Notes: generated by a model not told the origin, from the sequence alone. 10,005 nt of DNA from an uncultured Bacilli bacterium (GCA_947625365.1 CANQNZ010000040.1:1-10005); one strand, 5' to 3'; shown: positions 1 to 6,846, counted from the first letter of the stretch. Program-made: numbers and translations.

Positions 1-15
1 CAATATCAAATTTAT

Positions 16-37
16 AAAAAAACTAGATTTTTTCTAG
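16..37 (-). terminator. Small intrinsic terminator of the 47-aa gene
   Basis: On the minus strand a CTAGA/TCTAG stem (33-37 and 23-27) with a five-base loop is followed by a run of seven T (16-22). It lies 34 bases after the stop of the small gene at 71. The stem is short and weak, so termination may be partial. Confidence 0.5.
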
Positions 38-70
38 GTTAATTCAATTTTATTATTTAAAACTGTCAAA

Positions 71-214
71 CTAGGGAGCCTCATTAATTTGTCTTTTTAA
101 TTGTTCAATCTTTTTTACTCTATACATTTGTGGATTTTCTAAAGCCTTTTGCCTTGCTATTTCCTCACTATCTCCCGCATATACATTATGAAGTTCATTT
201 TCATTTAATTCCAT
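71..214 (-). CDS. 47-aa peptide with double-glycine-type leader
   Basis: A short gene of ATG plus 46 codons and a TAG stop. An AGAGGT ribosome binding site (221-226) lies six bases before the ATG, and a promoter and a terminator surround the gene, so it is very likely real. The N-terminus MELNENELHNVYAG fits the leader pattern cut by peptidase-containing ABC exporters: hydrophobic residues at -12 (L3), -7 (L8) and -4 (V11), E at -8, and A-G in place of G-G at -2/-1. The predicted mature part is 33 residues starting DSEEIARQKA. It is rich in charged residues (six acidic, seven basic), without Cys or Thr, and probably helical. It lacks the GxxxG and hydrophobic character of class II bacteriocins and the residues needed for lanthipeptides. 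No exporter or immunity gene is visible here. It could be a secreted signal, an unusual bacteriocin, or a small cytosolic protein with a chance resemblance. I do not recognise the family. Confidence 0.75.
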   Translation of the reverse strand: MELNENELHNVYAGDSEEIARQKALENPQMYRVKKIEQLKRQINEAP

Positions 215-239
215 TTTATTACCTCTATTCTTATCTATA

Positions 240-248
240 ATCATAACA
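240..248 (-). promoter_or_regulatory. Extended -10 promoter of the 47-aa gene
   Basis: On the minus strand TG-T-TATGAT is an extended -10 element ending 25 bases before the ATG at 214. No convincing -35 is seen at 16-18 bases. Transcription would start near 233, leaving a leader of about 20 bases that holds the ribosome binding site. Confidence 0.5.
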
Positions 249-302
249 TAATATTTAACTTTTTCGTTATTTATTTACTAATCTTTACAACTTAAAATTT
301 AA

Positions 303-333
303 TTGTATTTTATAGTCTAAGTTGTGATAGAAT
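303..333 (+). promoter_or_regulatory. Promoter of the deacetylase gene
   Basis: TTGTAT (303-308) and TAGAAT (328-333) are 19 bases apart, and the -10 is extended by TG at 325-326, which compensates for the long spacer. Transcription would start near 340, right at the GGAGAG ribosome binding site (340-345), so the untranslated leader would be very short. It is divergent from the promoter at 240-248. Confidence 0.5.
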
Positions 334-349
334 AGTATCGGAGAGAAAT

Positions 350-1678
350 ATGAAAAAGAAAATACTGATTTTAGGAACTATATTTAGTATATTAGTTATG
401 AGTTTAGGTATTATATTTTTGTATGCTCACAAAAAGCAAATAGCCCAAAAAGAAAAGCAAGAAAAAATTATCCTTGCCACTAAGAAAAAATATAATTTCT
501 TTATGGAAAACACCTTAAGCAAAAATAAAAATAATGATGATACTATAGCAATATTTAATAATATCATTACGGAAAGTAATAAAAATAGTAGTATTGACTT
601 TGATAACTTTGCCACTACTAATTTAAATGTACCTCTAATTAATAATAATATTGATATAATTTTGCAAACGATTGAAAGTGAAACAGAAAAGTATCAAATT
701 AATTTGCTAGATTTTTCTAAAAAAGATATTAAATCTTCTATTAAGACAAACGATGATGAAGCCACTATTTTAAGTTTATATGACCAAAATAATTTTATTA
801 AAAATTTAGATGAAGAAAAAACCAAAAGAAATACTTATTTAGAAAGCTTAAATGCTTTAAAAGAAGACCTAACATTTTTAAGAAATAATAAAGATTATAC
901 GGTAAAAGATGATGTTTATATTTGTAAAAATGATGAAATAGTAACAAAGCTTCAAGAGTTTAGTGAAAAATATCATATTTCTTTAAATGTTCAAAAACAG
1001 GTGGAAACCAAAAATGATAAAGCCGTTATTGTAGATAATGGCGTACCAATTTTATGTTACCATGGTATTTTGGATGTTCCTTGGGGTCAAGCTAATTTAT
1101 TTGTTAAAACTAATGATTTTGAAGAGCAAATGAAATACTTAAATGAAAGTGGATATACTCCTATTTTTGCCAGCGAAATTGCTAATGCTAAACAATATAA
1201 AAAGCCTATTATCATTACTTTTGATGATGGTTATAAGGATGTATATACCAATGCTTTTCCTATTTTAAAAAAATATAATATAAAAGCTAATATTTATATA
1301 ATTAGTGGCTGGATAAATGGAGATGTTTATATGAGCACAGCTGATTTAAAAGAGATGGCTAGCTCTCCTTTAATTGAAGTAGGTTCGCACACAGTTTCCC
1401 ATAAAGCTTTAGCTACTTTAGGAGAAAGTCAAATAGAAGAAGAAGTAAAAAATAGTCAAGAAAATCTGCAAGAGGTTACCGGTCAAAAAGTAGATGTTAT
1501 TGCCTATCCTACAGGAAGTTTTGATGATAGAGTAATTAATATTACTAAGAAGTATTATAAATATGGTTTAAGTACGATTAAAGGTAAAGAAAATCCAGAA
1601 AAGTTAAATACTTACTCTTTAAGAAGAATTTATGTATATCGTAATTTACCTTTAACTAGTTTTAAAAATCTTTTCTAA
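350..1678 (+). CDS. Membrane-anchored NodB-family polysaccharide deacetylase (CE4)
   Basis: A 442-residue extracytoplasmic enzyme predicted to remove N-acetyl groups from a cell-wall or surface polysaccharide (peptidoglycan or a GlcNAc polymer). Residues 1-26 form a Lys-led signal anchor (MKKKILILGT...) with no lipobox, so it should stay attached outside the membrane. Residues 30-225 are a Lys/Asn-rich stalk that I do not recognise. The NodB domain follows: PILCYHGI (233-240) at its entry, TFDDGY (290-295) with the catalytic D292 and metal ligand D293, SHTVSH (346-351) with metal ligands H347 and H351, and AYPTGSFD (385-392). The C-terminus around LRRIYVYRN closes the domain, so it looks complete. 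The layout resembles PgdA- and IcaB/PgaB-type proteins, but substrate cannot be told from sequence alone. GGAGAG at 340-345 supports the ATG start. The gene ends by overlapping the opposing gene by four bases (TAA within CTAA), without a terminator between them. Confidence 0.9.
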   Translation: MKKKILILGTIFSILVMSLGIIFLYAHKKQIAQKEKQEKIILATKKKYNFFMENTLSKNKNNDDTIAIFNNIITESNKNSSIDFDNFATTNLNVPLINNNIDIILQTIESETEKYQINLLDFSKKDIKSSIKTNDDEATILSLYDQNNFIKNLDEEKTKRNTYLESLNALKEDLTFLRNNKDYTVKDDVYICKNDEIVTKLQEFSEKYHISLNVQKQVETKNDKAVIVDNGVPILCYHGILDVPWGQANLFVKTNDFEEQMKYLNESGYTPIFASEIANAKQYKKPIIITFDDGYKDVYTNAFPILKKYNIKANIYIISGWINGDVYMSTADLKEMASSPLIEVGSHTVSHKALATLGESQIEEEVKNSQENLQEVTGQKVDVIAYPTGSFDDRVINITKKYYKYGLSTIKGKENPEKLNTYSLRRIYVYRNLPLTSFKNLF

Positions 1679-2220
1679 TTTTTATAAACTGCTCCGTATG
1701 TCTTATGCACTTTATCTAGAAATAAAAAGTTATTTAATGGACTTACTGTTAAAGATGCATTTAAAATTAGAATTATTAAGATTATAAATAAACTTATATA
1801 GTTTAAATATTTATAATCTTTTTTTGAAAGGATAAAATAAGATGTGATTTGCCCAAACGCTATGCTTAAAAACAATAAGATAAAGGTAAATATCATATTT
1901 TCACCAAAGATAAAAAATACTGGCAGATAGATTATTAAAAATGATGTAATAGTTACTAAAGCGCTTGCTAAAGCGGCTGTGCATAAATTTTGATAAGCAA
2001 GTCTACTTTTAAAAATTCGTAAAATTAAATAGAAAATTAAAATACAAGTAAATATCATTTTCATATGTTGAAAAATACTTTCATTTACAGGAAATAAATA
2101 ACTAATAAAACGTACGGGCCAAAAATTAAAAGCAAAATGAGCAGGAAAATTTAACAAAAAAATTATAATACTGCTAATGATTATATATAAATATTTTTTC
2201 ATATAAAATATTTTATACAA
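1675..2220 (-). CDS. Small polytopic membrane protein, DUF6512-like
   Basis: Predicted integral membrane protein of about 180 residues with four or five hydrophobic helices. A short loop after the first helix reads FPVNESIFQHMKM (about 43-55), close to the PVNES-W-EH-K signature I associate with the unknown-function family DUF6512. The family name is from memory and needs checking. The C-terminus HKTYG (172-176) also fits. No catalytic motif is visible and no function can be assigned. The longest frame starts with TTG at 2220, and an ATG in frame at 2202 gives MKKYLYIII, a more natural Lys-led first helix. Neither has a clear ribosome binding site; I prefer the ATG at 2202. It follows the terminator of the glycan cluster by only 17-35 bases, so it is either read by readthrough or from a promoter embedded in that terminator. 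Confidence 0.75.
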   Translation of the reverse strand: MYKIFYMKKYLYIIISSIIIFLLNFPAHFAFNFWPVRFISYLFPVNESIFQHMKMIFTCILIFYLILRIFKSRLAYQNLCTAALASALVTITSFLIIYLPVFFIFGENMIFTFILLFLSIAFGQITSYFILSKKDYKYLNYISLFIILIILILNASLTVSPLNNFLFLDKVHKTYGAVYKN

Positions 2221-2240
2221 ACTTTTTTTAATTATGAAAA
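2212..2240 (-). promoter_or_regulatory. Possible promoter inside terminator tail, leaderless mRNA
   Basis: On the minus strand TTTTCA (2235-2240) and TATAAA (2212-2217) are 17 bases apart. A start seven bases after the -10 would place the mRNA end within a few bases of the ATG at 2202, that is, a leaderless or nearly leaderless message. This fits the absence of a ribosome binding site there, but in DNA this AT-rich such matches are common. Confidence 0.25.
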
Positions 2241-2257
2241 AAACTAGCTAAGCTAGT
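2237..2257 (-). terminator. Intrinsic terminator of the glycan cluster
   Basis: A perfect inverted repeat ACTAGCT-T-AGCTAGT (2243-2257, minus strand) folds to a six-base stem with a three-base loop and is followed by seven T (2237-2243). It starts three bases after the stop of the GtrA-family gene, where the co-directional cluster ends. Confidence 0.75.
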
Positions 2258-2260
2258 AAT

Positions 2261-2686
2261 TTAATTTTCTTTTTTAAATACAAATAATTTACTAAATATA
2301 TAATTAGCTATTGTGATAACTACCTGACTAATTAGTTTAGCCACTTTATCGTTCATTTTCAAAATAGTAACTGTTAAAAACATAATACCCATATCCATAA
2401 GTAAAGTTAGAATGCGAGAAGAAACAAATGTAATTGCTTCTTTTTTTATATTTTTATTTTTACTTTTAAATACATATTTACGATTAGTGATAAAGGCAAA
2501 TGCTACGGCCCCACACCATGATAAAATATTAGCAATTTGTAATTGCACAGCATTATGAGGATTTAAAAAAGTCAAAACTAAAAGATAATAAAGGGCTAGA
2601 CTAACAACAGTTGTTAACACTCCTACAATTAAATAATTTATAATTTCTTCATATTTTTTATATATTTTTTTTATTTTCTTTATCAT
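2261..2686 (-). CDS. GtrA-family membrane protein
   Basis: A 141-residue protein with four predicted helices (about 17-40, 47-67, 84-108, 115-136), the usual size and topology of GtrA proteins. Family signatures are NYLIVGVLTTVVSLALYY at the first helix, the Asn/aromatic stretch FITNRKYVFKSK (65-76) after the second, and NYIFSKLFVFKK (128-139) at the end. GtrA proteins are thought to help undecaprenyl-phosphate-linked sugars across the membrane in O-antigen glucosylation and in teichoic or lipoteichoic acid glycosylation. Its natural partner here is the GT2 enzyme at 9090-10005. The ATG overlaps the TGA of the upstream glycosyltransferase in an ATGA, so translation is probably coupled; the only upstream Shine-Dalgarno-like bases are weak. 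It is the last gene before the terminator at 2237-2257. Confidence 0.88.
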   Translation of the reverse strand: MIKKIKKIYKKYEEIINYLIVGVLTTVVSLALYYLLVLTFLNPHNAVQLQIANILSWCGAVAFAFITNRKYVFKSKNKNIKKEAITFVSSRILTLLMDMGIMFLTVTILKMNDKVAKLISQVVITIANYIFSKLFVFKKEN

Positions 2687-3975
2687 AATAATTCACTTTC
2701 TTCACTTTTAAGATGATTTATTAAGGTATCAGCTTTTTTATCCCACGAATTATCTTTAGCTTCTTTATCTAATAAAGCCATATACTTTTTATCTTCTTTT
2801 TTCTCATAAGCCAAAATTAGTTTTTGTAAAAAGTCTTGATGATTTTCCGCAATTAAGACAGATTTATACTTAAGACATTCGTTCATTTTTGTAGTAACTA
2901 TTGGTTTATGTAAAGCCATATATTCAAATAATTTTAAAGGAGAAGTTGACTTAGTTATATCATTTATTAAAAAGGGAATAGTTAAAATATCTAGTTTTTT
3001 AGCATAGTATTTTAGTGTTTGATATTCTTTAACCCCCATATAATAAACATTTTTGGCTTGACCTATCTTAGATGCATCAAAACTTTCGTCGTATTTAACT
3101 CCAAATAAGATTATATTATATTTATCTGTTTTACTAATTTTTAAAATTAATTCATAATCAACCCACTTAGCTAAAGCCCCATAATAACCAACATTTATCT
3201 TACCATTATTAATAATATCTAAATAATCTTTCTCTAATTTATAATTTTGAAAATCTTGATAAAAGTTATAATCTACTCCATTAGTAGCAAAAATTAATTT
3301 AGTCTGCCCTCTTTTTTCTAAAATATCGTTATACAATTTATCTGCAGTGGCAACTATGTATACATTTTCTTTATCTGAAATAGCATAATTAAATTTATCT
3401 ATAATATTTTGAGGCAATTGTTTAGTCCCTGCTATATCGGCAGTTAGCTCATCTATATATTCATAGATAACTTTAAAACCTAAAGAGATATATTTTTTTA
3501 AATCTTGCTCACTCATTAACCATTCAGTTGAATATAATTGAAGATATTTTGGTTTATCTATTTTATTTATCTTAGCAAATAATAACTTAGCATATTTTTG
3601 ATTGTTAAAATTAACTAAATATAAATTATCTTGTTGTTTTTTTATTGTTTTTATATTATCGGTAAATGTTGTTACTTCATAAAAAATTAAAGTATTCTTT
3701 TTAGACATTGCCAAAGCCATATGTTGAGGTCTTTGATATAAAGGTACATTCCAGCCAAAATTATTACGCCAGATAATTATTCTGTCATATTTTCCTTCTA
3801 AGATATCATTTAATTGATTTTCATATTTTTCTTTATTATGTTTTATATCCCATGAAGAAAAGATATTTATTTTACTTAAATAATTAGCAGAAAAATATCT
3901 AACCATTTTTTTAGTACCCTTTATTAGTCCATCTTTTTTTATTACATTAATTAATTTTGTTATTTTATCTTTCAT
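2683..3975 (-). CDS. Cytosolic glycosyltransferase, GT4/TuaH-like
   Basis: A 430-residue protein without membrane segments, expected to add a sugar from a nucleotide donor to a glycan precursor on the cytoplasmic side. The N-terminal half has RIIIWRNNFGWNVPLYQRPQ (65-84), the W-xVPL-QRP motif of TuaH-like and related surface-polysaccharide glycosyltransferases, then STEWL (149-153) and YEYIDEL (171-177). The C-terminal Rossmann half starts with VGYYGALAKWVDY (262-274) and carries the donor-site helix STSPLKLFEYMALHKPIVTT (343-362), in which E351 is the conserved acidic residue of the GT4 site. The length suits a complete two-domain GT-B enzyme. AGAGG (3983-3987) eight bases before the ATG supports the start. 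It has its own predicted promoter (3993-4021) because the ATPase gene separates it from the rest of the cluster. Donor and acceptor are unknown. Confidence 0.85.
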   Translation of the reverse strand: MKDKITKLINVIKKDGLIKGTKKMVRYFSANYLSKINIFSSWDIKHNKEKYENQLNDILEGKYDRIIIWRNNFGWNVPLYQRPQHMALAMSKKNTLIFYEVTTFTDNIKTIKKQQDNLYLVNFNNQKYAKLLFAKINKIDKPKYLQLYSTEWLMSEQDLKKYISLGFKVIYEYIDELTADIAGTKQLPQNIIDKFNYAISDKENVYIVATADKLYNDILEKRGQTKLIFATNGVDYNFYQDFQNYKLEKDYLDIINNGKINVGYYGALAKWVDYELILKISKTDKYNIILFGVKYDESFDASKIGQAKNVYYMGVKEYQTLKYYAKKLDILTIPFLINDITKSTSPLKLFEYMALHKPIVTTKMNECLKYKSVLIAENHQDFLQKLILAYEKKEDKKYMALLDKEAKDNSWDKKADTLINHLKSEESELL

Positions 3976-3992
3976 ATTTCAACCTCTATATA

Positions 3993-4021
3993 ATGATAAC
4001 ATTATTTTTTAAGATAAACAA
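3993..4021 (-). promoter_or_regulatory. Promoter of the GT4-like gene
   Basis: On the minus strand TTGTTT (4016-4021) and TATCAT (3993-3998) are 17 bases apart, with TG at 4000-4001 making an extended -10. The left palindrome (arms 4026-4058) ends four bases upstream of the -35, a position where a bound regulator could act on transcription. Confidence 0.5.
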
Positions 4022-4058
4022 TTTCTTACAAATTTAAAGTTTCACTTTAAATTTGTAA
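4016..4058. repeat. Left palindrome, copy 1 of a paired repeat
   Basis: TTACAAATTTAAAGT (4026-4040) and its exact complement ACTTTAAATTTGTAA (4044-4058) form a 15-base-pair hairpin with loop TTC. Together with ten flanking bases (4016-4025) it matches the copy at 5340-5382 over 43 bases; the only differences are 4021 and the three loop bases. It lies one base after the stop codon of the ATPase gene. No T run follows on either strand, so it is not a standard terminator. Confidence 0.9.
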
Positions 4059-4059
4059 A

Positions 4060-5316
4060 CTAAATATATTCTATAGGTATCATATAACTATTTTTATCTA
4101 TAGGCATTATTTCACTAGCCATACATAATACGCTTCCTTTAGCTACATTATTATGGACACTATTTAATATTTCAAAATTTTTAGTACTTTGACTACTCGG
4201 ATTTTTACTTTTCTTTATTTCAATGGGATATAGCTTATTTTGATAATTAATAATTAAATCAATTTCTTTACCAGTATTATCTCGATAATAATAAAGATGA
4301 AGGCGTGGGTCATAACCATTATTAGCAAAGGATTTAATAATTTCTCCCACTACAAAAGTTTCAAACATAGCCCCTGCATAAAAACTATTTTCTAAAACCG
4401 AAGTATTTTCAAATCTAGTTAAATAACAAGCCAGACCAGTATCCATAAAATATATCTTAGGTCTTTTAACCACTCTTTTTATAACATTTTTAGTGTATGG
4501 CTCTAATAAATATACCAAGCTAGTTGCGGTCAAAATAGATAACCACTCATTCGCCGTAGGCACACTTATTTCAGCGTCTTGAGCAATTTCACTTAAATTT
4601 AATTCTTGTCCAGTTCTAGCAGCAAGAGAAGTCATAAATTTTAAAAATTTTAATTCATCTTTAACTTTAATTAAATCCTTGATATCTCTTTCTATGTATG
4701 TTTTAGTATAACTATCATAATAAGCATTTAATTCAATTTCGCTTTTATATATTTCGGGATAACTTCCTTTTAATATAATTGAAAATATTTCTGAGGATGT
4801 TTTTTTACTAATTTTTTCTTTGCGAAGTTCTTTAATATCTGGAATAAAAAGTTTAGCAGGTTTTTCATCTAATTCTCGCAAAGACAAACCATATAAATTA
4901 ATTATACCAACCCGACCAGCAAGTGACTCGCTTACTTGTTTCATAGACAAAAAAGTCTGAGAACCAGTTAAAAAATAACTTGTTTTATTTGTTTTGCCAG
5001 TCTTTAATTCCTTAAGCCGATTGTTATCAACAATCATTTTAATATAGGGCAATAAATCCGGAGCATACTGAAATTCATCAATAATTAAAGGGCTTGGATA
5101 GTTTTCTAAAAATAATTCTGGTTCATTAATAGCTAAAGTTCTAAGTTTTAAATTATCTAAAGAGACAATATTAATATTTTTATAAATATTGCTTATTGTC
5201 ATATTTAATAAAGTAGTCTTTCCTACTTGTCTAGCTCCAGTTATGAGTATGATGGGAAAAGACTTACTCATTTCTAAAATCCTTTTTTCAATATTTCTAT
5301 TAATATATTTTTTCAT
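4060..5316 (-). CDS. AAA-type ATPase with DUF4143-type C-terminus
   Basis: A 418-residue soluble protein of the widespread ATPase family with an AAA N-terminus and a DUF4143 C-terminus, often present as many paralogues in anaerobes and archaea; the cellular role is not established. Walker A is GARQVGKTT (27-35), Walker B LIIDEFQ (77-83), a sensor-like TGSQ (117-120), and S-L-A-GR (131-135) carries a candidate arginine finger. YIERD (207-211) and a winged-helix-like segment (about 222-272) lead to MDTGLACYL (291-299). The last part has E319, D353 and E366-I-K368, the spacing of a PD-(D/E)xK nuclease-like core; whether it cuts DNA is unknown. All key residues are present, so it looks intact. 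GGTGAG (5322-5327) supports the ATG. It sits between two glycosyltransferase genes, is bracketed by matching palindromes and has its own promoter, which suggests a later insertion. Its codon and base use do not stand out by eye. Confidence 0.92.
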   Translation of the reverse strand: MKKYINRNIEKRILEMSKSFPIILITGARQVGKTTLLNMTISNIYKNINIVSLDNLKLRTLAINEPELFLENYPSPLIIDEFQYAPDLLPYIKMIVDNNRLKELKTGKTNKTSYFLTGSQTFLSMKQVSESLAGRVGIINLYGLSLRELDEKPAKLFIPDIKELRKEKISKKTSSEIFSIILKGSYPEIYKSEIELNAYYDSYTKTYIERDIKDLIKVKDELKFLKFMTSLAARTGQELNLSEIAQDAEISVPTANEWLSILTATSLVYLLEPYTKNVIKRVVKRPKIYFMDTGLACYLTRFENTSVLENSFYAGAMFETFVVGEIIKSFANNGYDPRLHLYYYRDNTGKEIDLIINYQNKLYPIEIKKSKNPSSQSTKNFEILNSVHNNVAKGSVLCMASEIMPIDKNSYMIPIEYI

Positions 5317-5333
5317 ATTGTCTCACCAACTAT

Positions 5334-5362
5334 ATTATAAAACATTTTCTTACAAATTTAAA
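5334..5362 (-). promoter_or_regulatory. Promoter of the ATPase gene overlapping the palindrome
   Basis: On the minus strand a perfect TATAAT (5334-5339) lies 17 bases after TTTAAA (5357-5362). The -35 and part of the spacer fall within the right palindrome (5347-5385), so a protein bound there, or a cruciform, would compete with RNA polymerase. The start codon is 18 bases after the -10. Confidence 0.5.
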
Positions 5363-5385
5363 GTACAACTTTAAATTTGTAAGAA
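5340..5385. repeat. Right palindrome, copy 2 of a paired repeat
   Basis: The same 15-base arms as the left copy (5350-5364 and 5368-5382), here extended by CTT/AAG-type pairing to an 18-base-pair stem (5347-5385) with loop ACA. The direct-repeat part is 5340-5382. It abuts the stop codon of the GT-C-like gene (5386) with no gap and lies upstream of the ATPase gene. The arms match copy 1 in 30 of 30 positions, the loops in none of three. Confidence 0.9.
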
Positions 5386-6828
5386 TCAATTAACCGCTTG
5401 TTTTTTTTCATCTTCTTTAAAAGAAATATTATAAATTCCATAACTAGCTAATATAGTATAAATTGGAATTAGCGGATATTTATAACGTGATTGTACTTCA
5501 CTTATTAACATAAGCAAGCAAAAACCAAAAATAATTACATATAAAAATATAAGCTTATTATTCTTAGTTTTACCTTTTAATAAAACAAATAAACCGATGG
5601 TTCCGAATATTACAATTAATAAATAGAAATTGTCCGTAACATAAGTTAATTTATATAATAAATTGTCTCTACCTTTATCTTTATTCATTTCTATTAACCA
5701 GTAAACTATATCCTTATCTTGAGCTAAGGCAATATTCATTTTATCAGGCAGATTGTGGATAATTTTCGAAAAATTATTGATTAAATCCAATTTTAAACTG
5801 GCATACAATTCTTTATTTACTTTATCAAAATCATAATTATACTTTTTTAACTTAGTTTTATAGTTATTTGCTATAGTTGCATCCCAAAGGCCTTTAGAAT
5901 TTGAATTTAAACCTACTGTCAAAAAATATGCGGTAGCACTCCTAGAAACTTTGCTTTGGGTTAAATAATCATAATATTTAAATAATAAATTATTACTGAA
6001 ACTAAAAATTATTATTATTGTTATATATATACCTATAGATTGGATAACCTTCATAAAACTATTTTTTTCTTTTAACCACGCTAAAATGTAATATATTGCT
6101 AGTGCCACAATAATAATCAAAGATAATTGTTTAAAGCCATTACTTAAAGCAAGAATAACTCCAATAAGTCCTGCGATTCCTAATTTATACTGATATTTAT
6201 GAATAATATCTAATTTAAAAATTAAGAATATACTTAGGCAAATAAGGAGACTAGCAATATGTTCATTAGTGCAGAAATTGATATAAATAATTGAACTAGG
6301 ATATATTGCATAAATAAAACTACTTATTAAGGCAAACTTTTGATTATTGTTAATCATTTTAGATATTAAATAAATAAGGGCACATGTTAAAGTAGCTATA
6401 ATGGAGTTAAAAATGCCTAAAACCAGTTGCGAAGAACCGAATATTGCAAATATTCCATGCAAAATTTTAGGCAATAAAATCCAATGCGGATAAAGACGGT
6501 GATAACTAGTGTATTTTAAAGTTGCCGCTGTTTTAAAAGCAATACCAAAGTCAGACACTTGTTTAATATCTTGAAAAATTATTGAACTAATTAACCTTAA
6601 AACAAATGCTAAAATTAAAATAATAATTAGTAAATGTTGTTTCTTAACTTTTACAGGCAATTTTATTCTCTTAGAAAAATATATAATAATAAGAATTAAA
6701 CTAGCTAAAATCAAGGGTATAAAAATTTCTTGTTTTCTGGTAATAATAATCATTAAAGTAGGAAACAAGAAAAATAAAATTCCAAAAATAATTACGGCCA
6801 AATTATATAACCTATTTTTTTTAGTCAC
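5386..6828 (-). CDS. GT-C-like membrane glycosyltransferase (GT39/PMT-like)
   Basis: A 480-residue polytopic protein with about twelve predicted helices, of the size and shape of bacterial GT-C enzymes that use a polyprenyl-phosphate sugar on the outer face of the membrane. After the third helix (about 65-86) an outside loop holds VSDF (91-94); D93 is in the place of the acidic catalytic residue of GT-C folds. YPHW (113-116), TNEH (187-190) and the late SRYKYPLIPIYTILASYG stretch (447-464) are also typical of GT39-like proteins. A soluble segment of about 120 residues (281-398) lies before the last helices. It probably receives lipid-linked sugar made by the GT2 enzyme at 9090. Translation starts at GTG (6828), supported by AAGGGAG seven bases upstream. 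It follows the 741-residue gene by 18 bases, so the two are co-transcribed. Its TGA abuts the right palindrome. Confidence 0.78.
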   Translation of the reverse strand: MTKKNRLYNLAVIIFGILFFLFPTLMIIITRKQEIFIPLILASLILIIIYFSKRIKLPVKVKKQHLLIIILILAFVLRLISSIIFQDIKQVSDFGIAFKTAATLKYTSYHRLYPHWILLPKILHGIFAIFGSSQLVLGIFNSIIATLTCALIYLISKMINNNQKFALISSFIYAIYPSSIIYINFCTNEHIASLLICLSIFLIFKLDIIHKYQYKLGIAGLIGVILALSNGFKQLSLIIIVALAIYYILAWLKEKNSFMKVIQSIGIYITIIIIFSFSNNLLFKYYDYLTQSKVSRSATAYFLTVGLNSNSKGLWDATIANNYKTKLKKYNYDFDKVNKELYASLKLDLINNFSKIIHNLPDKMNIALAQDKDIVYWLIEMNKDKGRDNLLYKLTYVTDNFYLLIVIFGTIGLFVLLKGKTKNNKLIFLYVIIFGFCLLMLISEVQSRYKYPLIPIYTILASYGIYNISFKEDEKKQAVN

Positions 6829-6835
6829 AATAATA

Positions 6836-6842
6836 CTCCCTT
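6836..6842 (-). promoter_or_regulatory. Ribosome binding site fixing a GTG start
   Basis: AAGGGAG on the minus strand, seven bases before the GTG at 6828. It is a strong match in this genome and decides for GTG over later ATG codons. Confidence 0.7.
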
Positions 6843-6846
6843 CTTT

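Larger units (their letters stand above)
4016..5385. mobile_element. Candidate ATPase cassette bounded by direct-repeat palindromes
   Basis: One palindrome plus the ATPase gene forms a unit of about 1,324 bases repeated only in its palindromic end. Removing it would leave a continuous minus-strand glycan cluster with one palindrome between the genes at 5386 and 3975. No transposase or integrase is present, so mobility is an inference from layout only. The alternative is two copies of a dispersed repeat, or operator sites, beside a resident gene. Confidence 0.3.

Noticed and set aside
427..615. 62-codon open frame on the minus strand within the deacetylase gene
   Set aside because: It is antisense to the anchor and stalk of a clear gene, has no ribosome binding site of note, and its hydrophobic translation is what AT-rich Lys codons give on the opposite strand.
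5189..5374. 61-codon open frame on the plus strand over the ATPase gene start
   Set aside because: It is antisense to the Walker A region and runs through the palindrome; it shows no family similarity or start signal.
4022..5385. Palindromes as ordinary intrinsic terminators
   Set aside because: Both follow a stop codon closely, but the stems are almost all A-T pairs and no T run follows on either strand. The true terminators in the window (16-37 and 2237-2257) do have seven-T tails.
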